NCBI RefSeq assembly: GCF_014202335.1
Contig: NZ_JACHGP010000001.1
Location: 233,804-297,803, forward strand
DNA length: 64,000 nucleotides
Direction: 5' to 3'
DNA from: Mycobacterium sp. AZCC_0083
GTDB taxonomy: Bacteria; Actinomycetota; Actinomycetes; Mycobacteriales; Mycobacteriaceae
How positions within the stretch are numbered: position 1 is the stretch's first letter; every line of letters starts with the position of its first letter. A model generated the notes under the pieces. That model did not search any database and was not told the DNA's origin. It saw only the letters and a list, made by a program, of their open reading frames with translations. A program made the translations under genes and the position numbers. This document shows positions 47,420 through 59,533 of the stretch, one piece after another.

Positions 47420-48333
47420 TCGCGCCCCAGATCCCGGTGCAGCACGCGCACCGTCAACTGATCTCCACCCTCGAGAAGCCCGGCCAGCGCCTCGGCCATG
47501 GCCACACTGCGATGCTTGCCGCCCGTGCAGCCGATCGCGACGGTCATGTAACGCTTTCCCTCCCGGCGGTAACCGTCGATGACGACGTCCAGCAGCCGAT
47601 GGTAGGTGTCGAGGAACTCCTGCGCGCCCGGTTGGCCCAGGACGTAGTCGCGCACCGCGGGGTGCTGGCCCGTGTGGAGCCGCAGTTCGTCGACCCAGTG
47701 CGGGTTGGGCAGGAACCGTACGTCCATCACGGTGTCGGCGTCCATCGGCAGCCCGTACTTGTAGCCGAACGACTCGACGGTGACGCTGGTGTCCGCGACG
47801 GTCTCGCCACCGAAGGCCCGTTCGATGCTCGCCCGCAACGCGGGTACCGACAGTGCCGACGTGTCGATCACCAGATCGGCGGTCGCGCGCACCGCCGCCA
47901 GCAGCTGCCGTTCGGCGCTAATGCCTTCGGCGAGAGTCTGATTGCCCTGCAGCGGATGGCTGCGCCGGTTCTGCTCGTAGCGGCGCACCAAGATCTCGTC
48001 GGAGGCCTCGAGGAAGAGCACCCGTGGCGTGATCCCGCGGGTGGCCAGTTCGTTGCGCACCCACTCCAGGTCGCCGGTGAATCCGCGCGATCGGACGTCC
48101 ATCACCACGGCCAACTGCGTGATTCGGGAACCAGCGGCCAACCCCAGCTCGACCATCCGGGCGATCAGCTCGGGCGGTAAGTTGTCCGCGACGTACCAGC
48201 CGATGTCCTCGAGCACCTTGGCGGCCGTCCCGCGACCCGCACCGGACAGCCCGGTGACCAGGACGACGTCGATGCCTCCTGCGGTGTCATCCGCCACTGG
48301 GTCTTCTACGCCGTCCCGCAATTCCTCGGTCAT
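47416..48333 (-). CDS. rapZ: RapZ family nucleotide-binding protein
   Basis: 305 residues. Walker A VTGLSGAGRGTAAKVLED; YVADNLPPELI; C-terminal VAIGCTGGKHRSVAMAEALA. ATP/GTP-binding family conserved in Rv1421; in E. coli RapZ controls amino-sugar supply, but the mycobacterial role is less clear. Start ATG 48333 is backed by GGAGG ten bases upstream; an ATG at 48405 is in frame. Confidence 0.93.
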   Translation of the reverse strand: MTEELRDGVEDPVADDTAGGIDVVLVTGLSGAGRGTAAKVLEDIGWYVADNLPPELIARMVELGLAAGSRITQLAVVMDVRSRGFTGDLEWVRNELATRGITPRVLFLEASDEILVRRYEQNRRSHPLQGNQTLAEGISAERQLLAAVRATADLVIDTSALSVPALRASIERAFGGETVADTSVTVESFGYKYGLPMDADTVMDVRFLPNPHWVDELRLHTGQHPAVRDYVLGQPGAQEFLDTYHRLLDVVIDGYRREGKRYMTVAIGCTGGKHRSVAMAEALAGLLEGGDQLTVRVLHRDLGRE

Positions 48334-48379
48334 TCGCGATCCGCCTCCGGCTTCTCGCTGTGTGTCATCCCCGACCCCG

Positions 48380-50368
48380 TCATCCCGATGCTGTGCTCCG
48401 ATCATGGTCGATGATCGGTTCGGGCGCGCCCGATTCGGCTGGCACACCCAGCGCCTCCAGTACTGCCTTCGCCGTGGCCACGCCGATCCCCGGCACCGAG
48501 GTGATCTCCTCGACGCTGGCCTGTTTCAGCCGGGCCAGCGAGCCGAAGTGGGTGACCAGCGCCTTACGACGGTGCTCCCCCAGACCGCGCACCGAGTCGA
48601 GCGCCGACGCCGTCATCCGCTTCGACCGCTTGCTGCGGTGGTAGGTGATCGCGAATCGGTGCGCTTCGTCGCGTACCCGCTGCAACAGGTAGAGGCCTTC
48701 GCTGTTGCGCGGCAGAATTATGGGATCGGGTGCGTCTCCTTTTTGCGATGGTACCCACACCTCCTCCAGCCGCTTGGCCAGCCCGATCACCGCGACGTCG
48801 GTCACGCCGAGTTCGTCGAGCACCGCCGCCGCGGCGTTGACCTGCGGGGCGCCGCCGTCGACCACGAACAGGTTCGGCGGGTACGCGAACTTGCGCGATC
48901 GGCCCTCGGCGACGAGCGGGCGGTCCGCGTCGGCGACGTGCCGCAAGAACCGCCTGCGCGTCACCTCGGCGATGGACGCGACGTCGTCGGAACGGCCGCC
49001 GCCCGCGGCCTCGCGAATGGCGTAGTGCCGGTAGTCCGACTTGCGGGGCAACCCGTCCTCGAACACCACCAGAGAGGCCACCACGTCGGTACCCTGGACG
49101 TGGCTGATGTCGACGCACTCGATGCGCAGCGGCGCTGCCAAAAGACCCAGGGACTCCTGAATGCTCTGCAGTGCAGCCGATCTCGCGTTGAAGTCACCGG
49201 CACGCTTGAGCTTGTGTTGAGCCAGCGCATCCTGGGCGTTGCGGCGCACCGTCTCACCGAGCGCCCGCTTGTCGCCGCGATGCGGTATCCGCAACTGAAC
49301 CCGCGATCCACGCAAGCCGGACAGCCAGATCTCAAGCTCCTCCGCGTTGCTCGGCAGCACCGGGACGAGCACCTGTCGCGGCACCGGATTGGTCGCCTCG
49401 TCGCCCGTTCCACCGAGCTCGGCCTGGTCGCCGTAGAACTGCGTGAGGAACTGTTCGACGAGCAGCTCCTGGCCGGATTCACCTGGCTCACCTGGCTTGT
49501 CGACGACCCAGCCACGCTGGCCGCGGACCCGTCCGCCGCGCACGTGGAACACCTGCACGGCCGCTTCGAGGTCGTCGTCGGCGAACGCCACCACGTCGGC
49601 GTCGGTGCCGTCGCCGAACACCACGGTCTGCTTCTCCAGCGCGCGCTTGAGCGCACCGATGTTGTCCCGCAACCGGGCGGCCCGCTCGAAGTCGAGCACC
49701 TCGGCCGCGGCGTTCATCTGCTTTTCCATCTCCCGGACCAGCCGGTCGGTCTTGCCAGCCAGGAAGTCGCAGAAGTCCTCCACGATCACCCTGTGCTCCT
49801 CGGCGCTGACCCGGCCGACGCACGGGGCCGAGCACTTGTCGATGTAGCCGAGCAGGCAGGGACGGCCAATCTGGTTGTGCCGCTTGAACACCCCTGCTGA
49901 GCAGGTCCGCGCCGGGAAGACTCTGGTCAGCAGGTCGAGGGTCTCGCGGATGGCCCAGGCATGCGAGTACGGACCGAAGTAGCGCACCCCCTTGCGGCGT
50001 GGCCCGCGATAGACGAAGAGCCGGGGATACTCCTCGTTGAGCGTCACCGCAAGAACCGGGTACGACTTGTCGTCGCGGTAGCGGATGTTGAACCGCGGGT
50101 CGAACTCCTTGATCCAGTTGTACTCGAGCTGCAGCGCCTCGACTTCGGTGCTGACCACCGTCCACTCGACGCTGCTCGCGGTCGTCACCATCTGGCGCGT
50201 GCGCGGAGCCAGCCCGTAGACGTCGGCGAAGTAGGAGTTCAGCCTGCTGCGCAGGCTCTTGGCCTTGCCGACGTAGATGACCCTGCCGTGCGGATCCCTG
50301 AACCGGTACACGCCGGGCTGCACGGGGATGGATCCCGGAGCCGGTCGGTACGTCGCTGGATCGGGCAC
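48380..50368 (-). CDS. uvrC: UvrABC excinuclease subunit C
   Basis: 662 residues. GIY-YIG nuclease domain [20 protein letters not shown]; a four-Cys-type region with CSAGVFKRH and [16 protein letters not shown] domain around [20 protein letters not shown]; RNase H-like domain with [17 protein letters not shown]-terminal helix-hairpin-helix pair [18 protein letters not shown]. Makes both incisions in nucleotide excision repair. Start GTG 50368 ([12 protein letters not shown]). The open frame continues upstream, but that part is antisense to ggt. Confidence 0.96.
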   Translation of the reverse strand: MPDPATYRPAPGSIPVQPGVYRFRDPHGRVIYVGKAKSLRSRLNSYFADVYGLAPRTRQMVTTASSVEWTVVSTEVEALQLEYNWIKEFDPRFNIRYRDDKSYPVLAVTLNEEYPRLFVYRGPRRKGVRYFGPYSHAWAIRETLDLLTRVFPARTCSAGVFKRHNQIGRPCLLGYIDKCSAPCVGRVSAEEHRVIVEDFCDFLAGKTDRLVREMEKQMNAAAEVLDFERAARLRDNIGALKRALEKQTVVFGDGTDADVVAFADDDLEAAVQVFHVRGGRVRGQRGWVVDKPGEPGESGQELLVEQFLTQFYGDQAELGGTGDEATNPVPRQVLVPVLPSNAEELEIWLSGLRGSRVQLRIPHRGDKRALGETVRRNAQDALAQHKLKRAGDFNARSAALQSIQESLGLLAAPLRIECVDISHVQGTDVVASLVVFEDGLPRKSDYRHYAIREAAGGGRSDDVASIAEVTRRRFLRHVADADRPLVAEGRSRKFAYPPNLFVVDGGAPQVNAAAAVLDELGVTDVAVIGLAKRLEEVWVPSQKGDAPDPIILPRNSEGLYLLQRVRDEAHRFAITYHRSKRSKRMTASALDSVRGLGEHRRKALVTHFGSLARLKQASVEEITSVPGIGVATAKAVLEALGVPAESGAPEPIIDHDRSTASG

Positions 50369-50491
50369 GGGTCCCAGGTTAGTACCGCGGTCCGACCCGA
50401 TTCGACGAGCGCGCTCGACACCGAGGTCGGGCGCCCAAGTCGGCTGGCCGACTGCACCCGGCGGACCATGCCGATGAACTACCGTCGAGTG

Positions 50492-52444
50492 ATGCGGATC
50501 CCGCCCCTGACGAAGGCGACGGCCCTGCTGGCGGGGGTCGTCCTGGTACTGGCCGGATGCGGTGCCGACGAAAGCCCACCATCGACTGTGGCTGGTCCTT
50601 GCTCCGTCGTCCCCAACGGCACACCAGCCCCCAAGACGACGACGCCTGCCACGGCAGCGACCACCTCCCAGAACATCTCCACCAATCCCGAGGTCGCCAC
50701 CGGCTACCGCAAGGACATGACGGCTGTGCGGACGAGCACCTTCGCGGTCGTCACCGCCAATCCACTGGCCACCCAAGAGGCCTGCCTGGTGCTGAGCAAG
50801 GGCGGCACCGCAGCCGACGCGCTCGTCACCGCGCAGGCGGTGCTTGGCCTCGTCGAGCCGCAGTCGTCGGGGATCGGGGGTGGCGGGTTCCTGCTGTACT
50901 ACGACGCCTCGTCCGGCAGCGTGCAGGCCTACGACGGACGTGAGGTGGCACCCGCGGCGGCCACCGAGAACTATCTGCGGTGGATCTCCGACACGGACCG
51001 CACCGAACCCAAGCCCGACGCGCGGGCATCGGGTCGCTCCATCGGGGTACCCGGCATCCTCGCCCTCCTGAAGGAGGTGCACACCGAGCACGGCAAGACG
51101 GACTGGCGCGAGCTGTTCGACCCCGCCGTCACACTGGCAGACAACGGATTCGACGTCAGCCCGAGGCTGGCGGCCGCGATCGCGGATTCCGCACCTGAAC
51201 TGCGCGTCGACGCGAACGCGTCGGCCTACTTCCTCAACGCCGACGGCGGCCCCAAGACCGCAGGCACCCGAATAACCAACCCCGCCTATTCGAAGACGTT
51301 GGGCGTCATCGCATCCGACCCGCAATCCTTGTACACCGGAGATGTCGCCCGCGCCATCGTCGCCGCGGCAACCGATGCGTCCGGGGGGCGCACGCCGAGC
51401 TTGATGACCGTCGAGGACCTGTCCGGTTACACCGTCAAGAAGCGCGAGCCGTTGTGTACTCCCTACCGCGGCAAGGAGATCTGCGGTATGCCGCCACCGT
51501 CGTCCGGGGGTATCGCGGTGGCCTCGACCCTTGGCATTCTCGAGCACCTTGCCATGGGCGACCACAAACCCGCCGATGTCGACCTCAACGGCGGCCGTCC
51601 GTCCGTGATGGGAGTTCACCTCATCTCGGAGGCCGAGCGGCTGGCGTATGCCGACCGCGACAAGTACGTCGCCGACACCGATTTCGTTCCGCTGCCCGGC
51701 GGTTCACCCAACTCGCTGCTGAACAGTGACTACCTGGCCGGCCGGGCCGCACTGATCTCCGAGCAGCACACCATGGGCACCGCGAAGCCCGGCGACTTCG
51801 GATTGCCGACCACACCTGCGCCGCCCATCCCCGAGCACGGCACCAGCCAGATCAGCGTCGTCGACGCGCAGGGCAATGCGGCGTCACTGACCACCACGGT
51901 GGAGTCGGCGTTCGGGTCGTATCACATGGTGGACGGATTCATCCTCAACAACCAGCTCACCGACTTCTCTGCCGAGCCAATGGGTCCGGACGGAGTGCCG
52001 GTGGCCAATCGGGTCCAGCCGGGCAAGCGGCCCCGCAGTTCGATGGCGCCGACGCTGGTGTTCGAGTCCGGCCAGGCCGGCGCGAGGGGCCCGCTGTACG
52101 CGGTGCTTGGCTCGCCCGGCGGCTCGGTGATCATCCAGTTCGTGGTGAAAACCGTTGTGGGGATCCTGGATTGGGGCCTCGATCCGCAGCAGGCAGTGTC
52201 GGCCGTCGACTTCGGGGCCGCGAACTCGCCGAAGACCAACGTCGGCGGTGAACACCCCGACATCGATACCTCGGATAACGGTGACCACGACCAGCTCGTT
52301 CAGGGCCTACGCAAACTCGGACACGACGTCAACCTCGCCGACCAGTCCAGCGGACTGTCAGCGATCGTGCGGACCAGCCCCGGGTGGGTGGGCGGCGCAG
52401 ACCCGCGCCGCGAGGGTCTGGTGATGGGCGACACCGGCCGCTGA
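50492..52444 (+). CDS. ggt: Gamma-glutamyltransferase lipoprotein
   Basis: About 650 residues. Lipoprotein signal [20 protein letters not shown] ending in the lipobox LAGC, then a Thr/Pro-rich linker. Enzyme landmarks: [18 protein letters not shown], processing/catalytic Thr in [40 protein letters not shown]. It would self-cleave into large and small subunits and hydrolyse or transfer gamma-glutamyl groups outside the membrane. Starts at 50468 or 50474 are also in frame. Ends four bases from the convergent murD-like gene. Confidence 0.9.
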   Translation: MRIPPLTKATALLAGVVLVLAGCGADESPPSTVAGPCSVVPNGTPAPKTTTPATAATTSQNISTNPEVATGYRKDMTAVRTSTFAVVTANPLATQEACLVLSKGGTAADALVTAQAVLGLVEPQSSGIGGGGFLLYYDASSGSVQAYDGREVAPAAATENYLRWISDTDRTEPKPDARASGRSIGVPGILALLKEVHTEHGKTDWRELFDPAVTLADNGFDVSPRLAAAIADSAPELRVDANASAYFLNADGGPKTAGTRITNPAYSKTLGVIASDPQSLYTGDVARAIVAAATDASGGRTPSLMTVEDLSGYTVKKREPLCTPYRGKEICGMPPPSSGGIAVASTLGILEHLAMGDHKPADVDLNGGRPSVMGVHLISEAERLAYADRDKYVADTDFVPLPGGSPNSLLNSDYLAGRAALISEQHTMGTAKPGDFGLPTTPAPPIPEHGTSQISVVDAQGNAASLTTTVESAFGSYHMVDGFILNNQLTDFSAEPMGPDGVPVANRVQPGKRPRSSMAPTLVFESGQAGARGPLYAVLGSPGGSVIIQFVVKTVVGILDWGLDPQQAVSAVDFGAANSPKTNVGGEHPDIDTSDNGDHDQLVQGLRKLGHDVNLADQSSGLSAIVRTSPGWVGGADPRREGLVMGDTGR

Positions 52445-52448
52445 CGGA

Positions 52449-53768
52449 TCACCCGAGGCCGTCGATGAAGCCGCAGAACGCAGCGCCCTTCGCCTCGTAG
52501 TTCACGAACAGGTCGTAGCTTGCCGCCCCTGGCGACAGCAGGACGACGTCGACGTCGGGCAGCGCCGCGGCCACCCGGACTGCCTCGTCAAGACCGTCGA
52601 CCACGTGCGTATCCGACGGACGTTCTCTGGCGAATCCGCTGCCGATGACCGTGCCGTTGGTCGGCGCTTGGATGAGCGTCACCCGCCGGGCATCGCTGCA
52701 CAGGTACGCGTCGACCTGATCGTAGTTGAGGTGCCGGTCCATGCCGCCGACGATCAGCGCGATGTTGTCGTCGGGCCGCATCGACTTGAGCGCGGCGACC
52801 ACGCTCTCCCCCGTCGTCGCCAACGTGTCGTCGATCCACCGGGTCTGCCCCGTGATCCGCACGGTCTGCAGCCGGTGTGGCAGACCCACGAACGTCTCGA
52901 AGGCGGCATCGGCCTCGTTCGGTGTGACCGGTCGGCCAAGCACCTCTTCGGCGGCGAGGACGGCGAGTGCGCCGTTGACGACGTTGTGTTCGTAGGCCAT
53001 CAGGGACGTGCCCGCAGGTCGGCGGACCGTTTCAGGGTCGACGAGCCGCAGTGACGGCGGGAACGTGGTGACGCCGATGCGTTGGAAGGCGGCGATTGCG
53101 TCTGGAGTGGACACCAACGTCCGTGCTCCGTTGCGGAAGACGTTGGCCTTGGCGAGGTAGTAGGAATCGGTGCCGCCGTGCCAATCCAGGTGGTCCTCAT
53201 AGAGATTCGTCACGACGGCCACCGCTGGCGAGGTGGTCAGCAGCGCGGCCTGCTGGCTCGACAACTCCGCGACCACGATCGCGTCGGGCTCCGGTGACAG
53301 GTCCGACAGCGGGGTGCCGATGTTTCCGGCCACCACCGCGTTGACGCCGAGTCTGCCGAGCAGGTGATTGAGGAACGACGCCGTGGTGCTCTTGCCCTTG
53401 GTGCCCGTGACGCCGATGGTCTGCGCGCCGTGGCGCGACACGAACCAGTCGGCCGCACTCGAGATGCGCGCGCCCGTGGCCCGCAGTTCGGCGAAGACGG
53501 GCTGCCGCCAAGGCACCCCAGGGCTGATGAACACGATGTCGCAGTCGCGCAGGCGATTCAGATGTTCCGCACCGCGAAACACCGTGACGCCCGCGATGTC
53601 GGCAGGCACCTCGAGGCGGCCCCGACCCACGTCGTCGACGGCCTCGATGCGCGCCGCGCCTGCGGCCGCTGCGGTCCTGGCCATCGAGACGCCTTCTCGG
53701 CCGAAACCCCAGATGCCGACGACATGACCGGCCAGCTCAGCGCTTTGGGACGGCGCCATCTCGGTCAT
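52449..53768 (-). CDS. murD2: MurD-type UDP-MurNAc-L-Ala:glutamate ligase, MurD2-like
   Basis: 439 residues, Mur ligase fold. N-terminal VVGIWGFGREGVSMARTAAA and ISPGVPWRQP; ATP loop GVTGTKGKSTTASFLNHLLG (about 119-138); AELSSQQAAL; NLYEDHLDWHGGTDSYYLAK; C-terminal IVGGMDRHLNYDQVD. It overlaps the MurL-like gene by 32 bases, outside any dcw cluster. In Xanthomonas oryzae MurD2 adds L-Glu, not D-Glu, to UDP-MurNAc-L-Ala, after which MurL epimerises it. Pairing with MurL argues for the same role here. An ATG at 53759 is also possible. Confidence 0.85.
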   Translation of the reverse strand: MTEMAPSQSAELAGHVVGIWGFGREGVSMARTAAAAGAARIEAVDDVGRGRLEVPADIAGVTVFRGAEHLNRLRDCDIVFISPGVPWRQPVFAELRATGARISSAADWFVSRHGAQTIGVTGTKGKSTTASFLNHLLGRLGVNAVVAGNIGTPLSDLSPEPDAIVVAELSSQQAALLTTSPAVAVVTNLYEDHLDWHGGTDSYYLAKANVFRNGARTLVSTPDAIAAFQRIGVTTFPPSLRLVDPETVRRPAGTSLMAYEHNVVNGALAVLAAEEVLGRPVTPNEADAAFETFVGLPHRLQTVRITGQTRWIDDTLATTGESVVAALKSMRPDDNIALIVGGMDRHLNYDQVDAYLCSDARRVTLIQAPTNGTVIGSGFARERPSDTHVVDGLDEAVRVAAALPDVDVVLLSPGAASYDLFVNYEAKGAAFCGFIDGLG

Positions 53769-55092
53769 CCAGGGTCGACGCGTACTGCGCGGGCACGTAG
53801 TGAACGTCGGGGCTCGTGTCGGCCGTGGCGGCGACGGCTTCCAGTTCGGCGCGCCGTGCTCGGAACTCCTCCACCAGCGGCAGGCCTCGCCAGTCGTCGT
53901 CGTCCACGATCGACACCAGGGACTCGGCGGCTTCGTAGTACTCCCCGACGCACTCGAAGGGCTTGTGCACACCCAACCCGACGATGTCCGAGAAACCCAG
54001 TCGATTGTCGTTGTCCGCGAACAGGTTGTGGCCGAAGATGGCCTCCACCTCGGCGCGCCCGAGGCGCGGCCCCATGAGCGCGAAGACGAATAGGCACTTG
54101 GGACAGTGCCCACACCACGTCGCACCCCGACGCCCGGCATCGAGCGCGAACGGCCGGTTGCAGCTGATGAACACCCGGAAGTATTCGGGGCTGTTGCGGA
54201 ACCGGTCGGCGATCTGGGATTCGGAGAGGCCGCGCAGCAGTGAGAAGTACCGGTCCGGGTTCATGCCGTACTGCGACAGCGTGTTCCGCAGAAGCGTCTC
54301 GTAGGCGATGCTCTTCGACCATTGGTGGTTGATGTCGCGGCCCATCCAGCTGACGTTGCCGATGTTGGAGGACCGCTCGTTGGACAGCACGACGGGGCCA
54401 AGCCCGTTGGCGTCGGCGACGATCAGTCCGATGACGCTGTTGATCGCCGTGACGGGGACGTGGCCGTTGTACGCACCATCATCGTTGGCTTCGATGAGCC
54501 GCCGAGCGACGGTCCTTGTCACGTGCGTGCTGTCCAGTCCGCTGACCTCGATGCACCGGTCAATCGGATCGAACTTGTTGACGCTGAACAGCATCGGGCG
54601 CATGCCGTGATGTTTGAGGGTCTCGATGGTCACCACCGAGTCCTTGCCGCCGCCGACGGGTACTAGCGGGGCGCGCGTGCCGTCCCATTCCTCGTCCCCG
54701 ACACCGGACGCCGGCGCGGCCTCAGGACCGGTGATGTCGGGGGTGAGCGCGTCGGGCAGGTCGTTGCGGTAGGCAAACTCGCCCAGTCCACCGGCGATGA
54801 GGTCGCGCAGGTAGGTCCTCTCGAAATCCGACGTCGGAAAGGCGATTTCGATCCTGGGCGGCGCGGCGGCCTTGTAGTAGCTCGGCACGCACGTCAACGT
54901 GAGCAGTCGTAGCAGCCGGACGTCCGGTGACTTCTGGAGTGCCGTGCCGAAGTTCACCGCCTCGGTGAACGACACGTCGTCAGCGGGGTCGGTGCCGCGC
55001 AGCGTGTAGCGCGCGGTGAACGCGCCGTCGGTGACGTCGTACCCGTCGATCGTCAAGACCGAAAACACCTTCGGGTCGAATCGGCGACTCAT
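53737..55092 (-). CDS. murL: MurL-like UDP-MurNAc-L-Ala-L-Glu epimerase
   Basis: 451 residues. The PP-loop-type ATP motif LVPVGGGKDSVVTIE is at about 143-157; then NGHVPVTAINS (209-219), SNERSSNIGN (237-246), HQWSKS (256-261), the Cys-rich FISCNRPF and WCGHCPKCLFVFALMGP (326-342), and KPFECVGEYYE (377-387). This series matches the MurL family, which uses ATP to invert the terminal L-Glu of UDP-MurNAc-L-Ala-L-Glu. ATG overlaps the upstream gene stop (ATGA); the 3' end overlaps murD2. No signal peptide: cytosolic. Confidence 0.85.
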   Translation of the reverse strand: MSRRFDPKVFSVLTIDGYDVTDGAFTARYTLRGTDPADDVSFTEAVNFGTALQKSPDVRLLRLLTLTCVPSYYKAAAPPRIEIAFPTSDFERTYLRDLIAGGLGEFAYRNDLPDALTPDITGPEAAPASGVGDEEWDGTRAPLVPVGGGKDSVVTIETLKHHGMRPMLFSVNKFDPIDRCIEVSGLDSTHVTRTVARRLIEANDDGAYNGHVPVTAINSVIGLIVADANGLGPVVLSNERSSNIGNVSWMGRDINHQWSKSIAYETLLRNTLSQYGMNPDRYFSLLRGLSESQIADRFRNSPEYFRVFISCNRPFALDAGRRGATWCGHCPKCLFVFALMGPRLGRAEVEAIFGHNLFADNDNRLGFSDIVGLGVHKPFECVGEYYEAAESLVSIVDDDDWRGLPLVEEFRARRAELEAVAATADTSPDVHYVPAQYASTLDDRDGAVPKR

Positions 55093-55898
55093 CGCGACAC
55101 CAGGAACGGTGGGCGCACCTCGACGTCCACGTCGAAGACGGTATCGGCGATGCTCGCGACCGGATGCGTCTGGAAGCCCGGCGAGATCCACCATGCGCGG
55201 TCGGCGCCGGCCGGGCGGGCGTCGACCCTGCGGACGCCGGTGGTGACGCCGCAGTGATCGAGTAGGTCGAGGATGGAGGTCGGCTCGGGGTTGTCGATGC
55301 CGACCAGCCCGGCAGCGGTGTCGAAGACCAGCGCACCGAGCAGCGGAGCGCCAGCGAGCGTCCCAGCCGGGACGCCGTCGGCGTAACCGCCGTCGTTCAA
55401 CCACCGCTGGATCTGGTCGACCGCGGCGCGGCTCGTCGTGCGGGCCGCCATCCGCAGCCACAGCGGATCGGTCGTACGCGGCACGTGCGGTCCGGTGTCG
55501 CAGCCGGCAATGCGCACGGCGGTCGAACCGATCGGGTCCACCACGGCGCCCGTCACGACGAAGTCGGGGCTGCCGTCGATCTCCAAAAGCGTCACGGTGG
55601 CCGCGATCAGCGCACGATCCCGTCCCGCGGCGGCGCCTGCGAATCGGTCGAGTGAGGCGTGCAGCGCGTCCCTGTCCGGCATCGGGACGTCGAAGAACTC
55701 GGCGGTCTCGGTGAGATACCGCCAGATGCCGTCGGCGTCGGGCACGGCGCCGGCGATCATCGGGACGGTGATGGTGGGCTGCGAACACAGTGAGGCAATG
55801 ACTTGCGTCACTGGGACGAGCGGAGTATCGATTTCGTGTATCCGATGTGCCGACGAGGGCGCCAAGGCCAGCGTCGTCGACATGCGAAAATCGGTCAC
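55089..55898 (-). CDS. Unrecognised protein, first gene of the murL-murD2 operon
   Basis: 269 residues, cytosolic, no signal peptide. The second half (MAARTTSRAAVDQIQRWLND, PLLGALVFDTAAGLVGIDNP, TSILDLLDHCGVTTGVRRVD, ADRAWWISPGFQTHPVASIA) faintly recalls the layout of class IV PLP proteins, but no catalytic Lys is evident, so this is only a hint. The GTG at 55898 lies nine bases after a TAGAAT -10 box and would be nearly leaderless; an ATG at 55883 is in frame. Its stop overlaps murL, so it probably serves the same pathway. Confidence 0.75.
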   Translation of the reverse strand: MTDFRMSTTLALAPSSAHRIHEIDTPLVPVTQVIASLCSQPTITVPMIAGAVPDADGIWRYLTETAEFFDVPMPDRDALHASLDRFAGAAAGRDRALIAATVTLLEIDGSPDFVVTGAVVDPIGSTAVRIAGCDTGPHVPRTTDPLWLRMAARTTSRAAVDQIQRWLNDGGYADGVPAGTLAGAPLLGALVFDTAAGLVGIDNPEPTSILDLLDHCGVTTGVRRVDARPAGADRAWWISPGFQTHPVASIADTVFDVDVEVRPPFLVSR

Positions 55899-55907
55899 TG
55901 ACAGCGA

Positions 55908-55917
55908 ATTCTACCGT
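55908..55917. promoter_or_regulatory. Overlapping divergent -10 boxes
   Basis: Minus strand TAGAAT (55913-55908) lies nine bases before the GTG of the first murL-operon gene; plus strand TACCGT (55912-55917) lies five bases before the ATG at 55923. The two hexamers share two bases, so only one promoter could be used at a time, and both would give leaderless or nearly leaderless mRNAs. Confidence 0.5.
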
Positions 55918-55922
55918 ACTCG

Positions 55923-56397
55923 ATGAACGGAGCCGTGCGACGCCGCATGAGTGCCCCCAGGGTCGCCCAACTCAACGAGTCGGATTGGCGGGTGTTCGCC
56001 AACCTCCGGCTGCGGGCGCTCGCGGACACCCTCGGGACAGACGACCCTCAGTACCGGCAGGAGATGTCGTTCACCGCAGCTCAGTGGCGGCGCCGGTTGC
56101 GTGTTCACGCGCAGTTCGTTGCGGCGATCGACGACCACCTGGTGGGACTCGTCGGCGCGCAGCGCGAGAGCGTCGAGTCCGTCTACCTGTACTCGCTGTG
56201 GGTGGCACCGCCCGCCCGCGGTCACGACCTGGCCGCGGTCTTGTTGACTGCCGCCGTGGACTGGGCCCGCGCTCAGCACGCCCGCATGGTGACGTTGCGG
56301 GTCAGCCAGGACAACGCCGCAGCGCGCGCGGTGTACGAGCGCTTGGGATTCGGCGTGACCACCGCCAACGGCAAGGCCGCCGGCCACGCCGACGAAG

Positions 56398-56423
<26 letters not shown>
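55923..56423 (+). CDS. GNAT N-acetyltransferase
   Basis: 166 residues, single GNAT domain: WRVFANLRLRALADTLG at the N-terminus, VYLYSLWVAPPARGHDLAAV carrying the acetyl-CoA loop, and AARAVYERLGFGVTTANGKA at the C-terminus. Substrate unknown. Divergent from the murL operon with 24 bases between start codons. An alternative ATG at 55947 is in frame. The 3' end overlaps the convergent PH-domain gene by 26 bases. Confidence 0.85.
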
Positions 56424-58717
<2,294 letters not shown>

Positions 58718-58733
58718 CAGTGCCACCCTTGCC

Positions 58734-58749
58734 GGTCCCTGCCGGGACC
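58734..58749 (-). promoter_or_regulatory. Hairpin in the ribBA 5' leader
   Basis: Perfect 6-bp stem GGTCCC with loop TGCC and GGGACC, 17 bases upstream of the ribBA ATG. A CATACT hexamer (58767-58772) upstream could be the -10 box, which would put the hairpin in the mRNA leader. No consensus FMN riboswitch is visible in the 161-base gap between ribE and ribBA. Confidence 0.35.
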
Positions 58750-58878
58750 ATCGTTCAATGCTCTTCAGTATGAACCACACCGACGCTGCCGTTATTGCCC
58801 GCTCGGCCCGATACCCCTGAACTGGGCCGATGGTGGCTCAACGGGCATCGAGTAGCCCGCCGGATTCGCAGATTCAGC

Positions 58879-59487
58879 TCATTCGGAAGGCGTGCCTGCG
58901 TAACGGAGCAGCCGCTCGACGTACTTGGCGATGACGTCGACCTCGAGATTGACCGGTGTGCCCACCGCGGCGCGGCCCAGCGTGGTCAGCGACAGCGTGG
59001 TCGGGATCAACGACACCTCGAACCAGTCGTCCCCCAGCCCGGACACCGTCAACGACACCCCGTCGACGGTGATCGAACCCTTCTCCACGACGTAGCGGGC
59101 CAGTGCGTCGGGCAGCGCGATCCGCACCACCTCCCAGTGCTCGGACGGCGTGCGAGCGACGACGTGGCCCGTGCCGTCGACGTGGCCCTGCACGATGTGG
59201 CCGCCGAGCCTGCTGTTGATCGCGGCCGCGCGCTCGAGGTTGACCCGGCTGCCGACGTCGATGCCCCGCAGGCTCGACCGGTTGAGGGTCTCGGCCATCA
59301 CGTCGGCGGTGAACGCGCCGTCGGGCAGTACCTCGACGACGGTCAGACACACCCCGTTGACGGATATGGAGTCGCCGTGTCCTGCGTCGGTGGTGACCAG
59401 CGGACCGCGGATGGCGAACCGCGCGGCGTCGGTCAGGTCCTCCTTGCCGACGACCTCACCCAATTCTTCGACGATGCCGGTGAACAT
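58879..59487 (-). CDS. ribE: Riboflavin synthase alpha chain
   Basis: 202 residues with the internal duplication of the family: MFTGIVEELGEVVGK begins the first barrel and LGGHIVQGHVDGTGHVVART the second; NGVCLTVVEV and DGVSLTVSGLG are the paired substrate motifs. Dismutates two lumazines to riboflavin. Upstream of ribBA on the same strand, with the GNAT gene before it. Confidence 0.96.
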   Translation of the reverse strand: MFTGIVEELGEVVGKEDLTDAARFAIRGPLVTTDAGHGDSISVNGVCLTVVEVLPDGAFTADVMAETLNRSSLRGIDVGSRVNLERAAAINSRLGGHIVQGHVDGTGHVVARTPSEHWEVVRIALPDALARYVVEKGSITVDGVSLTVSGLGDDWFEVSLIPTTLSLTTLGRAAVGTPVNLEVDVIAKYVERLLRYAGTPSE

Positions 59488-59507
59488 GGACTTAGGTTAA
59501 TCCCCGG

Positions 59508-59519
59508 GTCGCTTCGCTC
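59508..59519 (-). repeat. Short repeat family B (GAGCGAAGCGAC), copy 3
   Basis: Minus strand GGAGCGAAGCGACCCGGGGA lies between the stop of the GNAT gene and the start of ribE. Same 12-base core and orientation as at 5575 and 10594. Confidence 0.6.
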
Positions 59520-59533
59520 CTGCCCGCCGGAGC

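Noticed and set aside
48029..49900. 623-residue plus-strand frame opposite uvrC and rapZ
   Set aside because: Both minus-strand genes are unmistakable; the antisense text has no recognisable domain.
58718..58878. FMN riboswitch before ribBA
   Set aside because: None of the conserved RFN segments is present in this gap or in the 46 bases before ribE; only a simple hairpin is seen.
59491..59503. TTAGGTTAA half of an iron box upstream of ribE
   Set aside because: Only the left half matches; the right half is replaced by the repeat B copy.
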